Assembly: GCF_051622035.1 (NCBI RefSeq)
Contig: NC_135362.1
Location: 22,653,001 to 22,717,000, forward strand
Direction: 5' to 3'
Length of the DNA stretch: 64,000 bases
DNA from: Arctopsyche grandis
Lineage: Eukaryota > Arthropoda > Insecta > Trichoptera > Hydropsychidae
Part shown: piece by piece, positions 23,664 to 35,364 of the stretch
How positions within the stretch are numbered: position 1 is the stretch's first letter
Layout of the letters: every line of letters begins with the position of its first letter
Notes under the pieces: generated by a model
What the model was told of the DNA's origin: nothing
Databases searched by the model: none
What the model saw: the letters and a program-made list of their open reading frames with translations, nothing else
Translations under genes and position numbers: made by a program

Positions 23664-25879
23664 TGTGTATTGTGTTGACGTTGACAGTTTGTGGAAAAAA
23701 TGTCAAATGAACATTTGTTAATACTATAGATATATCCTGCATTATTATTGTAAATAAGAAAAATATACTTACGAAGAAAAGTCAACAGTAAATAGCATTG
23801 AAACATGTCACGAGATTTATTGAAAATAATATTTACTAAAAAATTTAAATTGCTATACCTATGTATGTACATATATGTATATACATATATACTGCGCATG
23901 AAATAGTTAATATAAATTTACAATAAAAAATCCTCTGTCTATCCATCGGCCGGCAGTGATGGCAGTAATTATAAACCGTTTATTATAACAATAAGTGAAC
24001 TGCCCTTATTTTGAGAGTAACGATCAATTTCAGTCTGTTCGACCATCACTTTTCCATTTTCATAAATCTAAAATTTAATTATATCCGTGTATATATCGAG
24101 ATCACTCGAATATATATGTATATTCGAGTGTTCAAATAGAATGGCCGCCTGGAGGTAAATTACCTTTATTTTCTTTTATTATACGCATTCCATTGGATAC
24201 AGTTTTATCGTCCGTGGAAGAAAAAAAAAAGAATTTTCATAGAAGATGGAAGATTGGACCGATTACCTCTTATTTGGGAGGGATTAATCGACCTTTCACT
24301 ACGTATCAAATGAACGAAATACATACATACATACATCGAGTGCCTCGTAAAATTAATTAATTCGCGCTCTGGTTCACAAATACTATTCTAAGTGCAAATA
24401 AACTTTAAATATTCCGTCTATTTTGAATTTATAAAAATACAGAAGAACCGGATTCAATCCTTATCAATAAAAAAAAATAATTGCTTTTTGATACCTATGT
24501 ATAATAAAGTAATAAAAAATAATTGAAATAAAATAAAGTTTGTAAGTAAATATGATACATAGTATTGCTCAGTATAAAATACAGTAAGAATTTCTCCAAT
24601 TAGCCGCACGTCACACTTCGTGAATTACGTTTGAGAAAAAATTATCAATTAATGTTTTACATATTATATTTATTGGTAATGTGTTCAAATAAACCATGAA
24701 TTCTATTAATTTATATGTAAATTTGACTTGGCTCATTTATCAACATTAGCATTGACAAATATTATGTATATATGATTCGGACCATTTTTTTATATATATA
24801 TACGCATCGAATCGCAGCATAACTCAGTTTTGCACTCATTAAATTATGAATTTTAAAATGCCGGATATTTCTTATGTAATTAATTGGCAACACGTTTCCA
24901 GATGCCACTACATTAGTATCGTAAGATTTGAATTTGTAAAATTTAGCTGATAAATTTGTGCAAACTGGCAACAAGGAAAATCTCGAATTCTCTTTTAAAA
25001 CATATGATAATAACAGATCGACAAATATACTATAATACTAAATTGTTTAAAGATTTCTCATTACAAGTTAAATTTTTATTACAATATAAATTTATTTCAT
25101 ATATATTAAATAAAATCACTGTAACGCAATGTTATGACTTTTAATTACACATTCGTTTTTGTCATTACAAATATTTGATATTAAATAGAACACAATGTGT
25201 AGTTTTTTTTACAGTACAAAACTGAAATAATGTATTATTAATATTGAAAGAAGTGGTCAATAGTAATATTATAATCAAACGATGCAGTGGTAATTCGAAA
25301 GAGGATAGAGTGCATTTTTTCAATGAAAAATGTTGTTTTGCTTGAATATGAAACTTGAACATCGAATTTCAAAGCATTGCATAAAGTACAATGCAGAATG
25401 GTGTTTATTTTACAGTCCAAGTATTCACTCCAGTTCGTTCAAGAACATTCTAAAATTTTTGTGCATACAAGAGTTTTAAAGTGCTAACAGTTAACTGAAA
25501 TCTAACTTCAAATGGACTCACCAGGTATCGCATGAAACTTTTACCAGTCAAAACTTTTGAGCTGTCAAAGCCTTTAAGTTGTCAGAGCGCTAAGTATTTT
25601 AAAAGGAAATCTCATGAAAACTACATTACAACGTTGCTATAATTCCCGTTTCCACTATAAATATAGAGCATGGGACAAACGATTGAAAATACTTAAACAA
25701 ACTAGTTTGTTTGTCAACTTGTTCTTTTGTGTAAACTTAATCTGGCCAAATTGGTTCGTGCATGAAAAACTAGTATGTTCATGAATGAACGATATGTGCA
25801 CGTGGACTGTAGCATACATACATATATTTACGTATGTTTAGTACATATGTATTTAACGTTGAAAGATAGAAAGCGAAAC
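23664..25879. other. Non-coding stretch
   Basis: No gene recognised. A near-perfect 28-base AT-rich palindrome CACTCGAATATATATG/TATATTCGAGTG lies at about 24105-24132. The remainder is AT-rich with microsatellites; open frames lack motifs. Confidence 0.5.
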
Positions 25880-26100
25880 ATATGGGTGAGAGGTATGACT
25901 GGAGTATGTAGTTGACATTGTTAAGTGATTGAAAATACACGTCGTTAAATGGACAAAGCAAGTGCTCGAATGGTACCTAAGAGAATGTAAATGGACCTAA
26001 GAAAGGCACAAGTGAGATGAGTGAGAGAAGTAAAGAAAATATGCGAGATGGATGTTACTTAGAAAAGAAAATAATTGAAAACGTGTTAGAAAAGCCTTCA
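25880..26100 (+). mobile_element. Highly decayed LINE remnant (same family as 4200-4560)
   Basis: The stretch AATGGTACCTAAGAGAATGT at 25971 and the following AAGAAAGGC...GATGAGTGAG...AGAAG...GAAAATATGCGAGATGGATG parallels 4382-4474 base by base with many substitutions and short gaps. Preceding bases also match weakly. No usable frame remains. Confidence 0.55.
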
Positions 26101-26259
26101 CTTAGCAACGGTAAAATTTGTTTTAAATTTAATTTAATATTATGAATATTCATTTAAAATTTAATTTTAATGAGTAAAAATGTTAAAATTATTATAATAC
26201 AATTTAAATAAAATTTTTTGGAAATGAATTAAAATGAATTAGGCAAATATGATTTTTAT

Positions 26260-26794
26260 GGTGGCACGACAAATCAGCGCAAACCAACTTAGCGCCGACC
26301 TTTCGGCGCAGTCAACTCAGCGCAACGACAACGCAGCGGATGACAATTCAGCGCAAAATCAATTTTTTCAATAAGTTTCAAAAGTGTTTTCAAAAATAAT
26401 TACTGTATTGAAATTGTCGGTCATATCTACATGATAATTTCATAAATGCGAATAAATTTATTTGATACTCTTTGTGCCTTTGTGCCCGGCTTAGAAACCC
26501 TGCTTAAAAATAAATTTTTGCGGCCTTAGTTGAGAAACCCTGCTTGCGTAATATTTCAAGGCACAAAGAGTATCAAATAAATTTATTCGCATTTATGAAA
26601 TTATCATGTAGTAATGACCGACAATTTCAATACAATAATTATTTTTGAAAACGCATTTGAAACTTATTGAAAAAATTGTTTTTGCGCTGAATAGTCCATG
26701 CGCTAAATTGTCATCCGCTGAGTTGTCGTTGCGCTGAGTTGTCTGCGCCGAAAGGTCGGCGCTAAGTTGGTTTGCGCTGAGATGTTGGTGCGCC
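26260..26794. mobile_element. Foldback (Mutator-like) MITE with 9-bp target duplication
   Basis: Two arms of about 220-230 bases (26260-26479 and 26560-26794) are inverted copies over almost their whole length, separated by about 80 bases. The ends are GGTGGCAC / GGTGCGCC. GATTTTTAT flanks both sides (26251-26259 and 26795-26803), a 9-bp duplication typical of Mutator-like elements. The outer 90 bases of each arm repeat short CAGCGCAA / GCGCTGA units. The right arm carries a 10-base unit (GCGCATGGAC-like) absent from the left. The spacer holds GAGAAACCCTGCTT twice. No coding capacity. Confidence 0.85.
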
Positions 26795-26803
26795 GATTTT
26801 TAT

Positions 26804-27198
26804 ATATGTATATTTATAATTACATATTTTTATATTATATATATTTATAACTATAAAAAAAAACAAAAATTATTGATAATTTAAATTGTATTAAAAAAAA
26901 AACTTAAAGAAAAATAATATTTTAATTATTTATTGATGTCGAAAATATTCAATAAATTATCGACTGTTTTTGGAAATTTGCATTCTTACATAGCACTTGT
27001 TTCATTATAATTTTTATTTTTACAATAAATTTAAAAACTTTAAATGAAATAAAATTGTATTCAATTTAGGCTATTTATTATTATCATTTATTGTTTTTGT
27101 AATATTAATTTAACACATTAAAAATGTTATTTTAAATTTCCCGCAAATTACTGTCATCTATGATTATATTGTAAAAGCATTTTGATAACCATTTCCAG
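26804..27198. other. Upstream of gene A; ends in a splice acceptor
   Basis: Very AT-rich sequence ending CCATTTCCAG directly before the ATG of gene A. It is therefore probably the 3' end of an intron in the 5' leader rather than a proximal promoter. Confidence 0.55.
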
Positions 27199-28667
27199 AT
27201 GAGGTTCGTGCAAATGCTAAACCGGTTCGTGTCCGTGATGTTGGTGAGTGTGGCGCTGACTGCAGCTCTTCAGTTCGCCGGAGTAGCTTCACATTCCAAG
27301 GACAGCACTGACTTTGAGGTAATAATTTGAATAAAATTATTCAGTTAAATTTTCAAAATAATATTCATTAATAGGTAAATGCTACCTATATATACAAATG
27401 TGTTGAATATTAATACATATTTAATATTAAAATACTTGAAATGATTTGATTGCAGGCAATGGAGAAGGCAAAAGGCAGAGATTATGCAACCGATGTGATC
27501 GATGGGATATTCAATGTGAGTTGGTATCGTGTACCGTTGCGTAGTGCCGTAAGGGGTGGTGTATTTGTTGCTCTGACTGCAATGTGGAATTTTCAAGCGG
27601 CGAGATGTCTCCTCTGTATTGCCAGGTAAACGAAGAGCCATCCTCAAACTCTTCTGTGTACAACTCATCATTATGTGTACACATCATCCTTCTTCTCTTC
27701 ATAGTGTCATCTCATATGACTAATCTTTGAATACTTTACATCCTATTGATGTTCAATTCTAACTTCTGAATGCTTCGCTTCTCAGAAATCAATTATTGTA
27801 CTTTCAACATAAAAATATTCATACAAACTAATTTCCATCACTAATAGTTCAAACTCTATTAAAAGTCATAGCTAGAGGTAGGATAACCAAAGTGCCGTTT
27901 ATTGTTGAAATGTTGTAAATGCATTGTTAAAGGTTTGCCGAACCTTTTTTACAAACAATTTACAACATTTGAACAATGAGCGGCACTTTGGCTATCCTAC
28001 CTCTAGTCATAACACTACTTCACATTTGTGCTGGAATTGCATGTGATCTTCTATGACTGCATATGTATGTATGTCATACTTTTACATTTTCCTTTATTTC
28101 ATATGTCTAAAACTTGGTTCTTCAGTCTTGGTATGCATATCATTTCATTTTCTTATATTTTAATGCTCATACTTCCATATACATATATCTATATGGGGTG
28201 CACCTCACGGGATCGAATGTGAAATGCACGAAAAACCAAATATCGGAAGGCAAAGATCGAAAATCGAAAGATCTTAAGTCGAAAGATCAAAAAAAAAGGG
28301 TGCATGGTAAACGATACATATTTGGTTTGCATTTCACATTCGATCCCGTGGGGTAAACCCATCTATATGTATATATATTATCTATAAAAGTAATGGATTT
28401 CTAATATTTTCTATATTTTACTTGTAGATCCCAATCGCCACACTGAACGCCGTGAGCTCTCTCGTTCAAACAACTGGACCATTGTTTCAAAGGACACCCG
28501 AGCAAAGAGCTGAAGCTCGCAAATCTCGTGCAGAATTGCTGAGAGCCAAAGCAGCCGATCGTCAGTCTCGCAATGATGCCAGAGCATTGAGAAGAGGAGA
28601 CAGGGGTCGCTCCGTTTATACGCATGTCGTCGAAACCAGACCCGTTATCGTCGAGTCAAAACATTAA
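27199..28667 (+). CDS. Secreted protein with IPI module (gene A)
   Basis: Three exons: 27199-27318, 27456-27515 and 28428-28667, joined in phase 0 by GAG|GTAATA..TTGCAG and AAT|GTGAGT..TTGTAG, give 139 residues. ATG follows an acceptor (TTTCCAG), so an upstream leader exon is implied. Residues 11-30 are hydrophobic, with likely cleavage near the VASHS stretch, so the protein is probably secreted. Exon 2 ends VIDGIFN and exon 3 opens IPIATLNAVSSLV, the module shared with genes B and C. Residues about 80-120 are unusually Arg/Ala/Glu-rich (QRAEARKSRAELLRAKAADR) and should be helical and basic, unlike the other family members. AATAAA lies at 28772-28777. I do not recognise a named family; function unknown. 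Intron 2 carries two MITEs. Confidence 0.8.
27871..28004. mobile_element. Palindromic MITE in intron 2 of gene A
   Basis: AGAGGTAGGATAACCAAAGT at the left is matched by ACTTTGGCTATCCTACCTCT at the right, and the arms continue through AATGTTGTAAAT / ATTTACAACATT. AGTCATA stands on both sides (27864-27870 and 28005-28011) and may be the target duplication, though CTAG next to the ends leaves the exact edge open. The RNA would fold into one long hairpin. Confidence 0.7.
28197..28357. mobile_element. Short TIR MITE in intron 2 of gene A
   Basis: CACGGGATCGAATGTGAAAT (28206) and its inverse (ending 28351) are the ends of a 160-bp element. Its middle is the same GGAAGGCAAAGATCG block seen at 19027-19112. 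No coding capacity. Confidence 0.75.
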
Positions 28668-31335
28668 AATTATTCACATCTATGTGTATTCCTTATGTTT
28701 GTAAGCTTTTTTATGCATGGTGATTCGGTATAAAGATTAATAAGTGCCTTAGAAATTCCTCTGTATATTATAATAAATCAATGATTAATTTTTTGATGGG
28801 GATGGTTATATATGTTTAATATAACAATAGGACAGAAGTGAAATACCTCGAATATTTTAGTGAAATTTGTGATAAAAATGAATGTGCGTATGCACTATTT
28901 TGTATTATATTTTGTACTGAATATACATATGTTATGTTAAAGATTATTTAATATTTCATTTACTTTCCTAAAGTCGCTGTTCAATATCCAATACACACAC
29001 ACATTTAATTTTGTAATGTAATTTTGAGATATATTTCTTGACACGTTGACGGCCACTCATGTATTGATCTTAATGAAATATTTAATTGTGACGTATGTTG
29101 TTAGCAAGATATGCATATGGAGTTGATTACCTTGTTGTGCTTGTAAATTCAAGGGTAGTAACAATTACAAATGGGAAAATCAAACTTTTTAGTACAAACA
29201 TTGTTATTGTGCTTATGATGTGACATTATTATCAAGATTTAAGATCGTGGAATATATTATATAATATGTCATTTTATTTGTATCTCAAAAATATTTCAAC
29301 TTGATTTTCATGCTAATTTTTGAATGACATTCTAATATGTATAAACAGCAACAGTTCAATGAACTTTTTCTTATCCTACATTTGATGCTGAATTTAACAT
29401 CGTCACTCTTATCTTATTAATTATTTGAATAGAATCTTAATGATTGACAAATCGTTAGCTTTTTGTTGTTGAAAACTTGATATCGAATACAGCATACTCA
29501 ATGCAAACAACGAAAAGATAAATATAATGTAGTCTTAAAGCAATAAGAAGAGTTCTTCATGGACAGAGCTGCTAATAGTACCCACATAAAGCTTCGAACA
29601 GCGGAACAGGTGAGACGTCTGATATATTATCTCTGCATTATTATCATCAACGCCATTATGCGTTTAATTACTTTGAGAAATGATTTTGTAATTAATACAA
29701 TTACATAGCAATCACAGTTAAAGGAATTTACTTACAATAGACTTCAAAATTTATGGAAAAATATCAGTTTATACTTACAATATATTGTTATATAATATAC
29801 TAATTACGTAAATCATAATAATAATTATAGCTCGTGTTGTAGTTGATGTCGTTGATAGGTAAATAAATGAAATTTATTAAAAAAATAATCCACGATGAAA
29901 ATCCACAGAAATAAATGTTAAGATTATGTATTATAAAATTAGTTGATTTCAGATTTTTTTATATATTTTTTAAAATAAATACTTTTAGTATCAATAATTA
30001 CTACATGCGTAACGTAAATAGTGGGTATCAAAAGTGTTTTTGAAGTTCAAGCACGTTGGCAAAATTAATGTAAATTTAAATGGCATCCGTGTTTTATAAA
30101 TTGCTACAAGAAGCTTGTGGCATGCAAATGCTTTATTATATTAAAATTTATGTAAGAAGCTTCATGTATACTCATATAAAGTATACTGAATTTATACTTC
30201 CACAAATATCATATTTCATATAAATGTATCATGTGTTCATTTTTCTTTGTCAGATTTAATAAATTACCGAAGACACTTGCATTGTAATGAAAATAGGTTT
30301 TAATAATATTAAATCATATGCTATTTTTACAAGGATAAATTCACATTCAAAATTTACGATACTGAATAAATTAAAAATAAGGAACAGTGAAGTGATGATA
30401 ATCAATATATACGGCGAAAAAATCATACCAAACAGGTTGTATAAAGTGGACGGCTTTGGCGAATTTTATTTTAAGTATGTTTGAACTTTGACGATGTCAG
30501 TATTTAAATTCGTTTGCATTAAGTTATACAGAAACACAGTTACCTTTTAATATTATTATTGTTTTTGTGGTGGATTATTTTACCATTTTTGCTGTAGAAA
30601 TTTAGCTGTCCAATTTAAATAGCTCAATGTCACAAAATTCAATCAGAATTACTTTCAAAAACACACAACGTACAAGGTTAAGAATGAATGTTCAGAAAAA
30701 TATTAAATAATAATTACTTTCACATTTGATTTTGGGTCTAAATTATCTTGTATTTGCGTGAGATTTACGTATTCAATTAAAGTTGTGCAATTTTCTCATT
30801 TTTAATGAATAAAAAAATTATCTACAAGGTTATAAGCTTCTGATTCAGGTTCTGAATAATATGTTTCTCAATTTTTTTGTCTTCGCACAATTTTACTTCG
30901 ACGCAAAATGTACGTGGATGAAAAAATCAAACAAAAACTATAACTAATATGAAAAACGTGTTAACGCGTTTTTTTTTTTTTTTTTATTACGAATATGTAC
31001 TTATTTTTTCTTCAAAAAATACAATAGATAATATAATATATGTCTTATATAATATATGCATATTTTATATATTATAATATAATATATAAAATATGCATAT
31101 ATGTCTTAAATAAATTCTTGAGGAAATTTATTGAAAAGTTTAAGAACAATTGAATACATAATTTAAAACATCAGTTAAAGTAAGTTATTCTAATTTTTAC
31201 AAAACTTTTATATCAAATTATAAATATTAAACTACTCCGATTGAAATGAATCAGCTCTACATTTTATATGAATTAAATGTACTCATATATATGTATGTAC
31301 ATTGAAAATTTTCCATTAATAGCACCTGTAAGTTT
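28668..31335. other. Intergenic A-B, mostly featureless
   Basis: Contains the 3' end of gene A. An ATG at 29560 opens 17 codons running into a good donor (GAACAG|GTGAGA, exon end 29609), a possible leader exon of gene B or of an alternative transcript. A near-perfect AT palindrome lies at 31054-31100 (arms ATATGCATATTTTATATA). No other coding evidence. Confidence 0.45.
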
Positions 31336-31785
31336 TTTATTTTATTTTATTTTATTTTACATATATACCAGGAAGGCCTTACAGGTAAATCCCAATGCGC
31401 CTTCCTGGCCAATTACAAATACAAATGCAGCATTTTTTTATTATAAGTCGTTGAATTGCGAGACACTGAAAAAACTCGCAAATTAACGAGACATCTATGA
31501 ATTGTACATAAATTTTTATTGTACATCCATCAAATTTCAAATAGTGGTGACATAGTAGGTAGGAAGGATTTTTAGCCAATTTTTTTTTTTCCGGGAACCG
31601 TTTCAACAATGAAATCAGAGAAAATTGGCAAACTCTGATAGGAAACGATCAACCTGGAGTCACAAATCCAGGTCTGACCAACAGCATACTCTGAAAAATT
31701 CATTTTCATTCAGGGATAGAACCCGGCACCTTCTTGACGGTAAGCAGAAGCTTAACGTCCGAGCTATGCTGCTGGCTATTGTTGA
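31336..31785 (-). mobile_element. tRNA-derived SINE (copy 3), minus strand
   Basis: On the minus strand the head carries TAGCTCGGACGTTAAGC (A box, about 31748-31764) and GGGTTCTATCCC (B box, 31713-31724). It then has GTGACTCCAGGTTGATCG and TTTCCTATCAGAGTTTGCC, matching copy 1, and AAACGGTTCCCGG, matching copy 2. The 3' end is the stem-loop CCAGGAAGGC-loop-GCCTTCCTGG (31368-31410), followed by an AAAATAAAATAAAATAAAA tail (31336-31360 on the plus strand as TTTTATTTTATTTTA). Apparently full length. Confidence 0.8.
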
Positions 31786-31922
31786 TTGTTTTACATATAT
31801 ACATATGAATGCGTATATGTAATATAGCACACATATTGACGACACTTTAACTCACTCTAAATCACCTGTAAAATATAAAATTCGGTCATCATTGGAAATA
31901 AATGGCCATTGAAAACGAGTAG

Positions 31923-31930
31923 TATAAAAA
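31923..31930 (+). promoter_or_regulatory. TATA-like box upstream of gene B
   Basis: TATAAAAA lies about 155 bases before the gene B start codon, with an initiator-like TCAGT at 31936. The leader then contains a short upstream frame starting at 31970 (MKSLKILHFH, 10 codons) that ends before the main ATG. Start site not determined. Confidence 0.35.
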
Positions 31931-32077
31931 ACCAATCAGTATGCAGCATAAGTATACGAACCAAAAAAATGAAGTCTTTGAAGATTCTGCATTTTCATTG
32001 AAATTAAGGAAAATCTTCTATCTAATACATATATGTATGTGTACAAATGGTTAATCAACTAATCGTTCGTAGCAAAT

Positions 32078-35000
32078 ATGATCAACATCGGAGCAGTCTT
32101 GATGATATTGGGGGTGACCCTAAGCAGCATTGAAGAGGCCAAGTCGGTACCTGTTCCCCAATCAGGACAGGTAAATCACATGTAATATTAAAATAGTTGA
32201 GAATCAATCCACCAGTCGAAGAATCGTTTATAGCAATTTACAAAATATATATTTGCTTGTATTTAAAAAATAATTTATTTACTTATAACTATTCGAGTTT
32301 GAACAAAGTCCGATTTTTTGCACCAAAAAAAAAAATGGAAAAAACGTCCTTTGCCAATCTTGTTTGTTAATAGAACGGGAAAACTTTCAATAATAATGGA
32401 CATAAACATCTTGATTGAGCTATTGAAATTATTTTTTAACATGTCGATTGTTATTCAATTTACGTTTTATAACACTTTGTGGTTTTGATGTGCATATTAT
32501 ATAAACTTGAAACGACTTCAATTAATAACTAATCATTTCAAAGTACCTGTATGTTCGTCATTAATCTTCGTGGAAATTCAAGGTTGAAGATCTGCTACGC
32601 GTAGTATGACCTAAACGGGTCAAATTTGTCCTTTTATTGATATTAGTATAGACGTTTGTTCTGTTCAATTCAATGTGTGGAAATAATGTGTTTTTGTGTT
32701 GTAAAATTGAGGTAAAAAGTATTTTTAATGATGTAAATCCATTGAGGTTAAACGCTTCACGTAGCACACAACTACGTATTATAAGATCTACTGAAGCTAT
32801 TGCATGTATTTTTTGAATTAATGTTGTCTTATCATAAAATCAAGCAATGATTAAGGCTTTCAAATAATTTAAGACTCGACAGAAACTCATTAATTAATTT
32901 ACATATGTGTGTATGTACATACGAATATAAAAGAACATAGTTATAAATCATAAAAAAATCTTACATTGCAATTAAGCTTGGACATGAAACATTAAACATC
33001 ATAATCATTATATTGACAATGAACTTTAAAAAAAAATGCACAATGATCATAATCAATAACATAGGAAACTCGTAATCGAGAATTTCTGCGAATCGTCAAA
33101 ACATACAGGATTGCTCGGCAATAGACATAATAACTCAACCATATGATTATTTTTGCACGCCACTCGTAGTAAAGAGGTCAAAGACTCGTCAAGAGTGGTA
33201 TATAAGCACTTAACATTTTCAATACACGAATGTATTATTATAAATTACAGATACCTCCATTGATTTCTTTCGAAGATGGAAAAATCGGTGTCAACTTCTT
33301 AGGATTTCACGCAAAAGCTGGACTCGGAGGATTTTTGAACGGTGGAGGTCTCCACGCTGAAGCCGGCACTCCTTTTGGACAGAAAGCAGTTGCTGGCCTG
33401 GGTGGAGCTGTGGGTCAAGATGGAAGTTCAGCAGGTAATTTAAACGTAGAATCCAATCGGATGGGACACGTGGCAACGTTAAACTCAAATTTAAACAGAT
33501 ACACAATTAGATTCGAATCTGTTTAAGTTTAAGAAAAGGATTTTTGATGGAACATCCGATGTTTCAGGTCAACTGTATGCAGGAGCAACAGCTGGTGGTA
33601 ATGTGAGAGCAGCTGCTGGACTTGGAGGAGCTGTCATCGGCGGTGAGAAACCCAGGACAGCCGGGGGACTGTTTTCAGCAGCATCTGCAGGAAGTCTGAA
33701 TGCAGGTTCTTCTCTAGCTGGAGGAGTTTCCGACGATGTCGCTTACAAAGTGGTCGAGAAGACGAACACCAAACCACGCAAGGTAGTCGTCGACAATGGT
33801 TCCCGTTCAGTCAATACAGACGATAGAGATTCGAATAGGGTCCACGTCAGAGGTCATCCGGTTAAGTTTAACAAATTCTTCGGAGGCGTTTATCAGTCGG
33901 AAGTGCCTTCATCGCAAACCAGTTCACATATAGCTTCCAGATCTTCCGTAAAAGAAACTGATGACCATGTTGGTCGTAATGACGCTGCGGCCGATGTTGC
34001 TACCGATGATGACGTTAATTCATCTCAACATATTACCTATCATAAAACCGTTCAGGTATGGACGATCTAAAACGATTAAAGCACGTCCATTGTGATTAAC
34101 ACTGAGCTGACTGAAAATTGCACATATCAATATTATATTATGCACTCCTATATGTACATATATAAAGAGACTGCGTATGAATGAAGTACATAAACTAAAA
34201 CTAGAGATTTTTTTGATTATGAAGGCCCATTTCTACTTCATAGAAAAGATACGCACGATAAGATCGTATATTGATCGATGCTTTTGCGCACATTTTTCGA
34301 GGAGTAGGGGTGAGCCGTCATAAATGGAATGATTTCTACCCAATTTAGGATCTGTTGCCTAAATTAGCACCACCCATGCTGTATATTATGCTTTTTATTA
34401 TTTCATGTGTACATATTTTTTTACTTTGTCATATTTTACATGTTACAGTAAATGCGTTAATTTCGTAAATACACATAGAGAGTTAGTAATCGATGAAATA
34501 CATTAATTTGATTAGTAAATACATACATATAAACATACATGTATACATTTTCGCATCTCATTTAGTAAAAATGTTACCCATATACGTACTATGAAACTTT
34601 TACTAAAATCTCTAGTAAATGCACTTAAACTAAACTTGATGCTTTTTCTGTAATATACTCTTACATATGTATAACAGTGCTCTAGATACAACTTTATTCA
34701 TAGAGTTTCTTGAAAAACACTATCGTTGTACACAAATAAGGCATTGTACCATTGCCCTTGATATAACCCAAATTTAAATCACTGAAATAACAAAACTACT
34801 CTGCTGATTTAATTGCATGTGAAGCATGATCAATCAAGCAATTCTATGTTGTTGATAAACAATCTAAAATATTTTACATATTTTATAATAGGTAGAAGGT
34901 TTCTTCTTATAACACTTTACATACATATATGGTAATTACTTCAATATAGTAATTCACATCATTAATGTACATAAATTGAATTATTGATACAGAAGCCAAT

Positions 35001-35364
35001 CACTGCTACGAAGCAATACAGATACGAATCGGCTCCTGCAGAATCATCAGCAGTATCGAACAGTCAAAATATATTGGGTGGATTCTTTTCCAACTTCGAG
35101 TCTCCTAAGCAAGTGTCGACAGCCACTCACATCTCGTCAAATGTTGGTCACAAGGGAACCAATACATTCTTTGAGGATATATTCAATGTAAATATTTTTT
35201 ATTATATTGTATGTATCAACATATCTTTTTTAATTGTCAGTATTGATATATTTTTGCCGTTTTAGATACCCATATCAGCTTTGAGCGCGGTGAGCAAATT
35301 TTTGAGCAACACCGTACCCGTTGGCCACTCTTCAAGAATCACGAAAACTGTAACCGTGTCATAA
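32078..35364 (+). CDS. Secreted Gly-rich protein with IPI module (gene B)
   Basis: Five exons (32078-32170, 33251-33434, 33568-34055, 34993-35187, 35266-35364) with consensus junctions give 352 residues in one continuous frame. Only the second intron is phase 1; the others are phase 0. Residues 1-22 form a signal peptide (MINIGAVLMILGVTLSS). Residues 32-120 are rich in Gly and Ala, with Ala-Gly-Leu-Gly-Gly at about 54, 79 and 109, around the words LHAEAGTPFGQ and LYAGATAGGNV. Residues 140-255 are polar and charged. Exon 4 ends FFEDIFN and exon 5 opens IPISALSAVSKFL, the family module. Glycine-rich secreted proteins with such AGLGG repeats are known to me from insects as uncharacterised proteins; I cannot name a function. 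AATAAA at 35455-35460. Confidence 0.85.
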
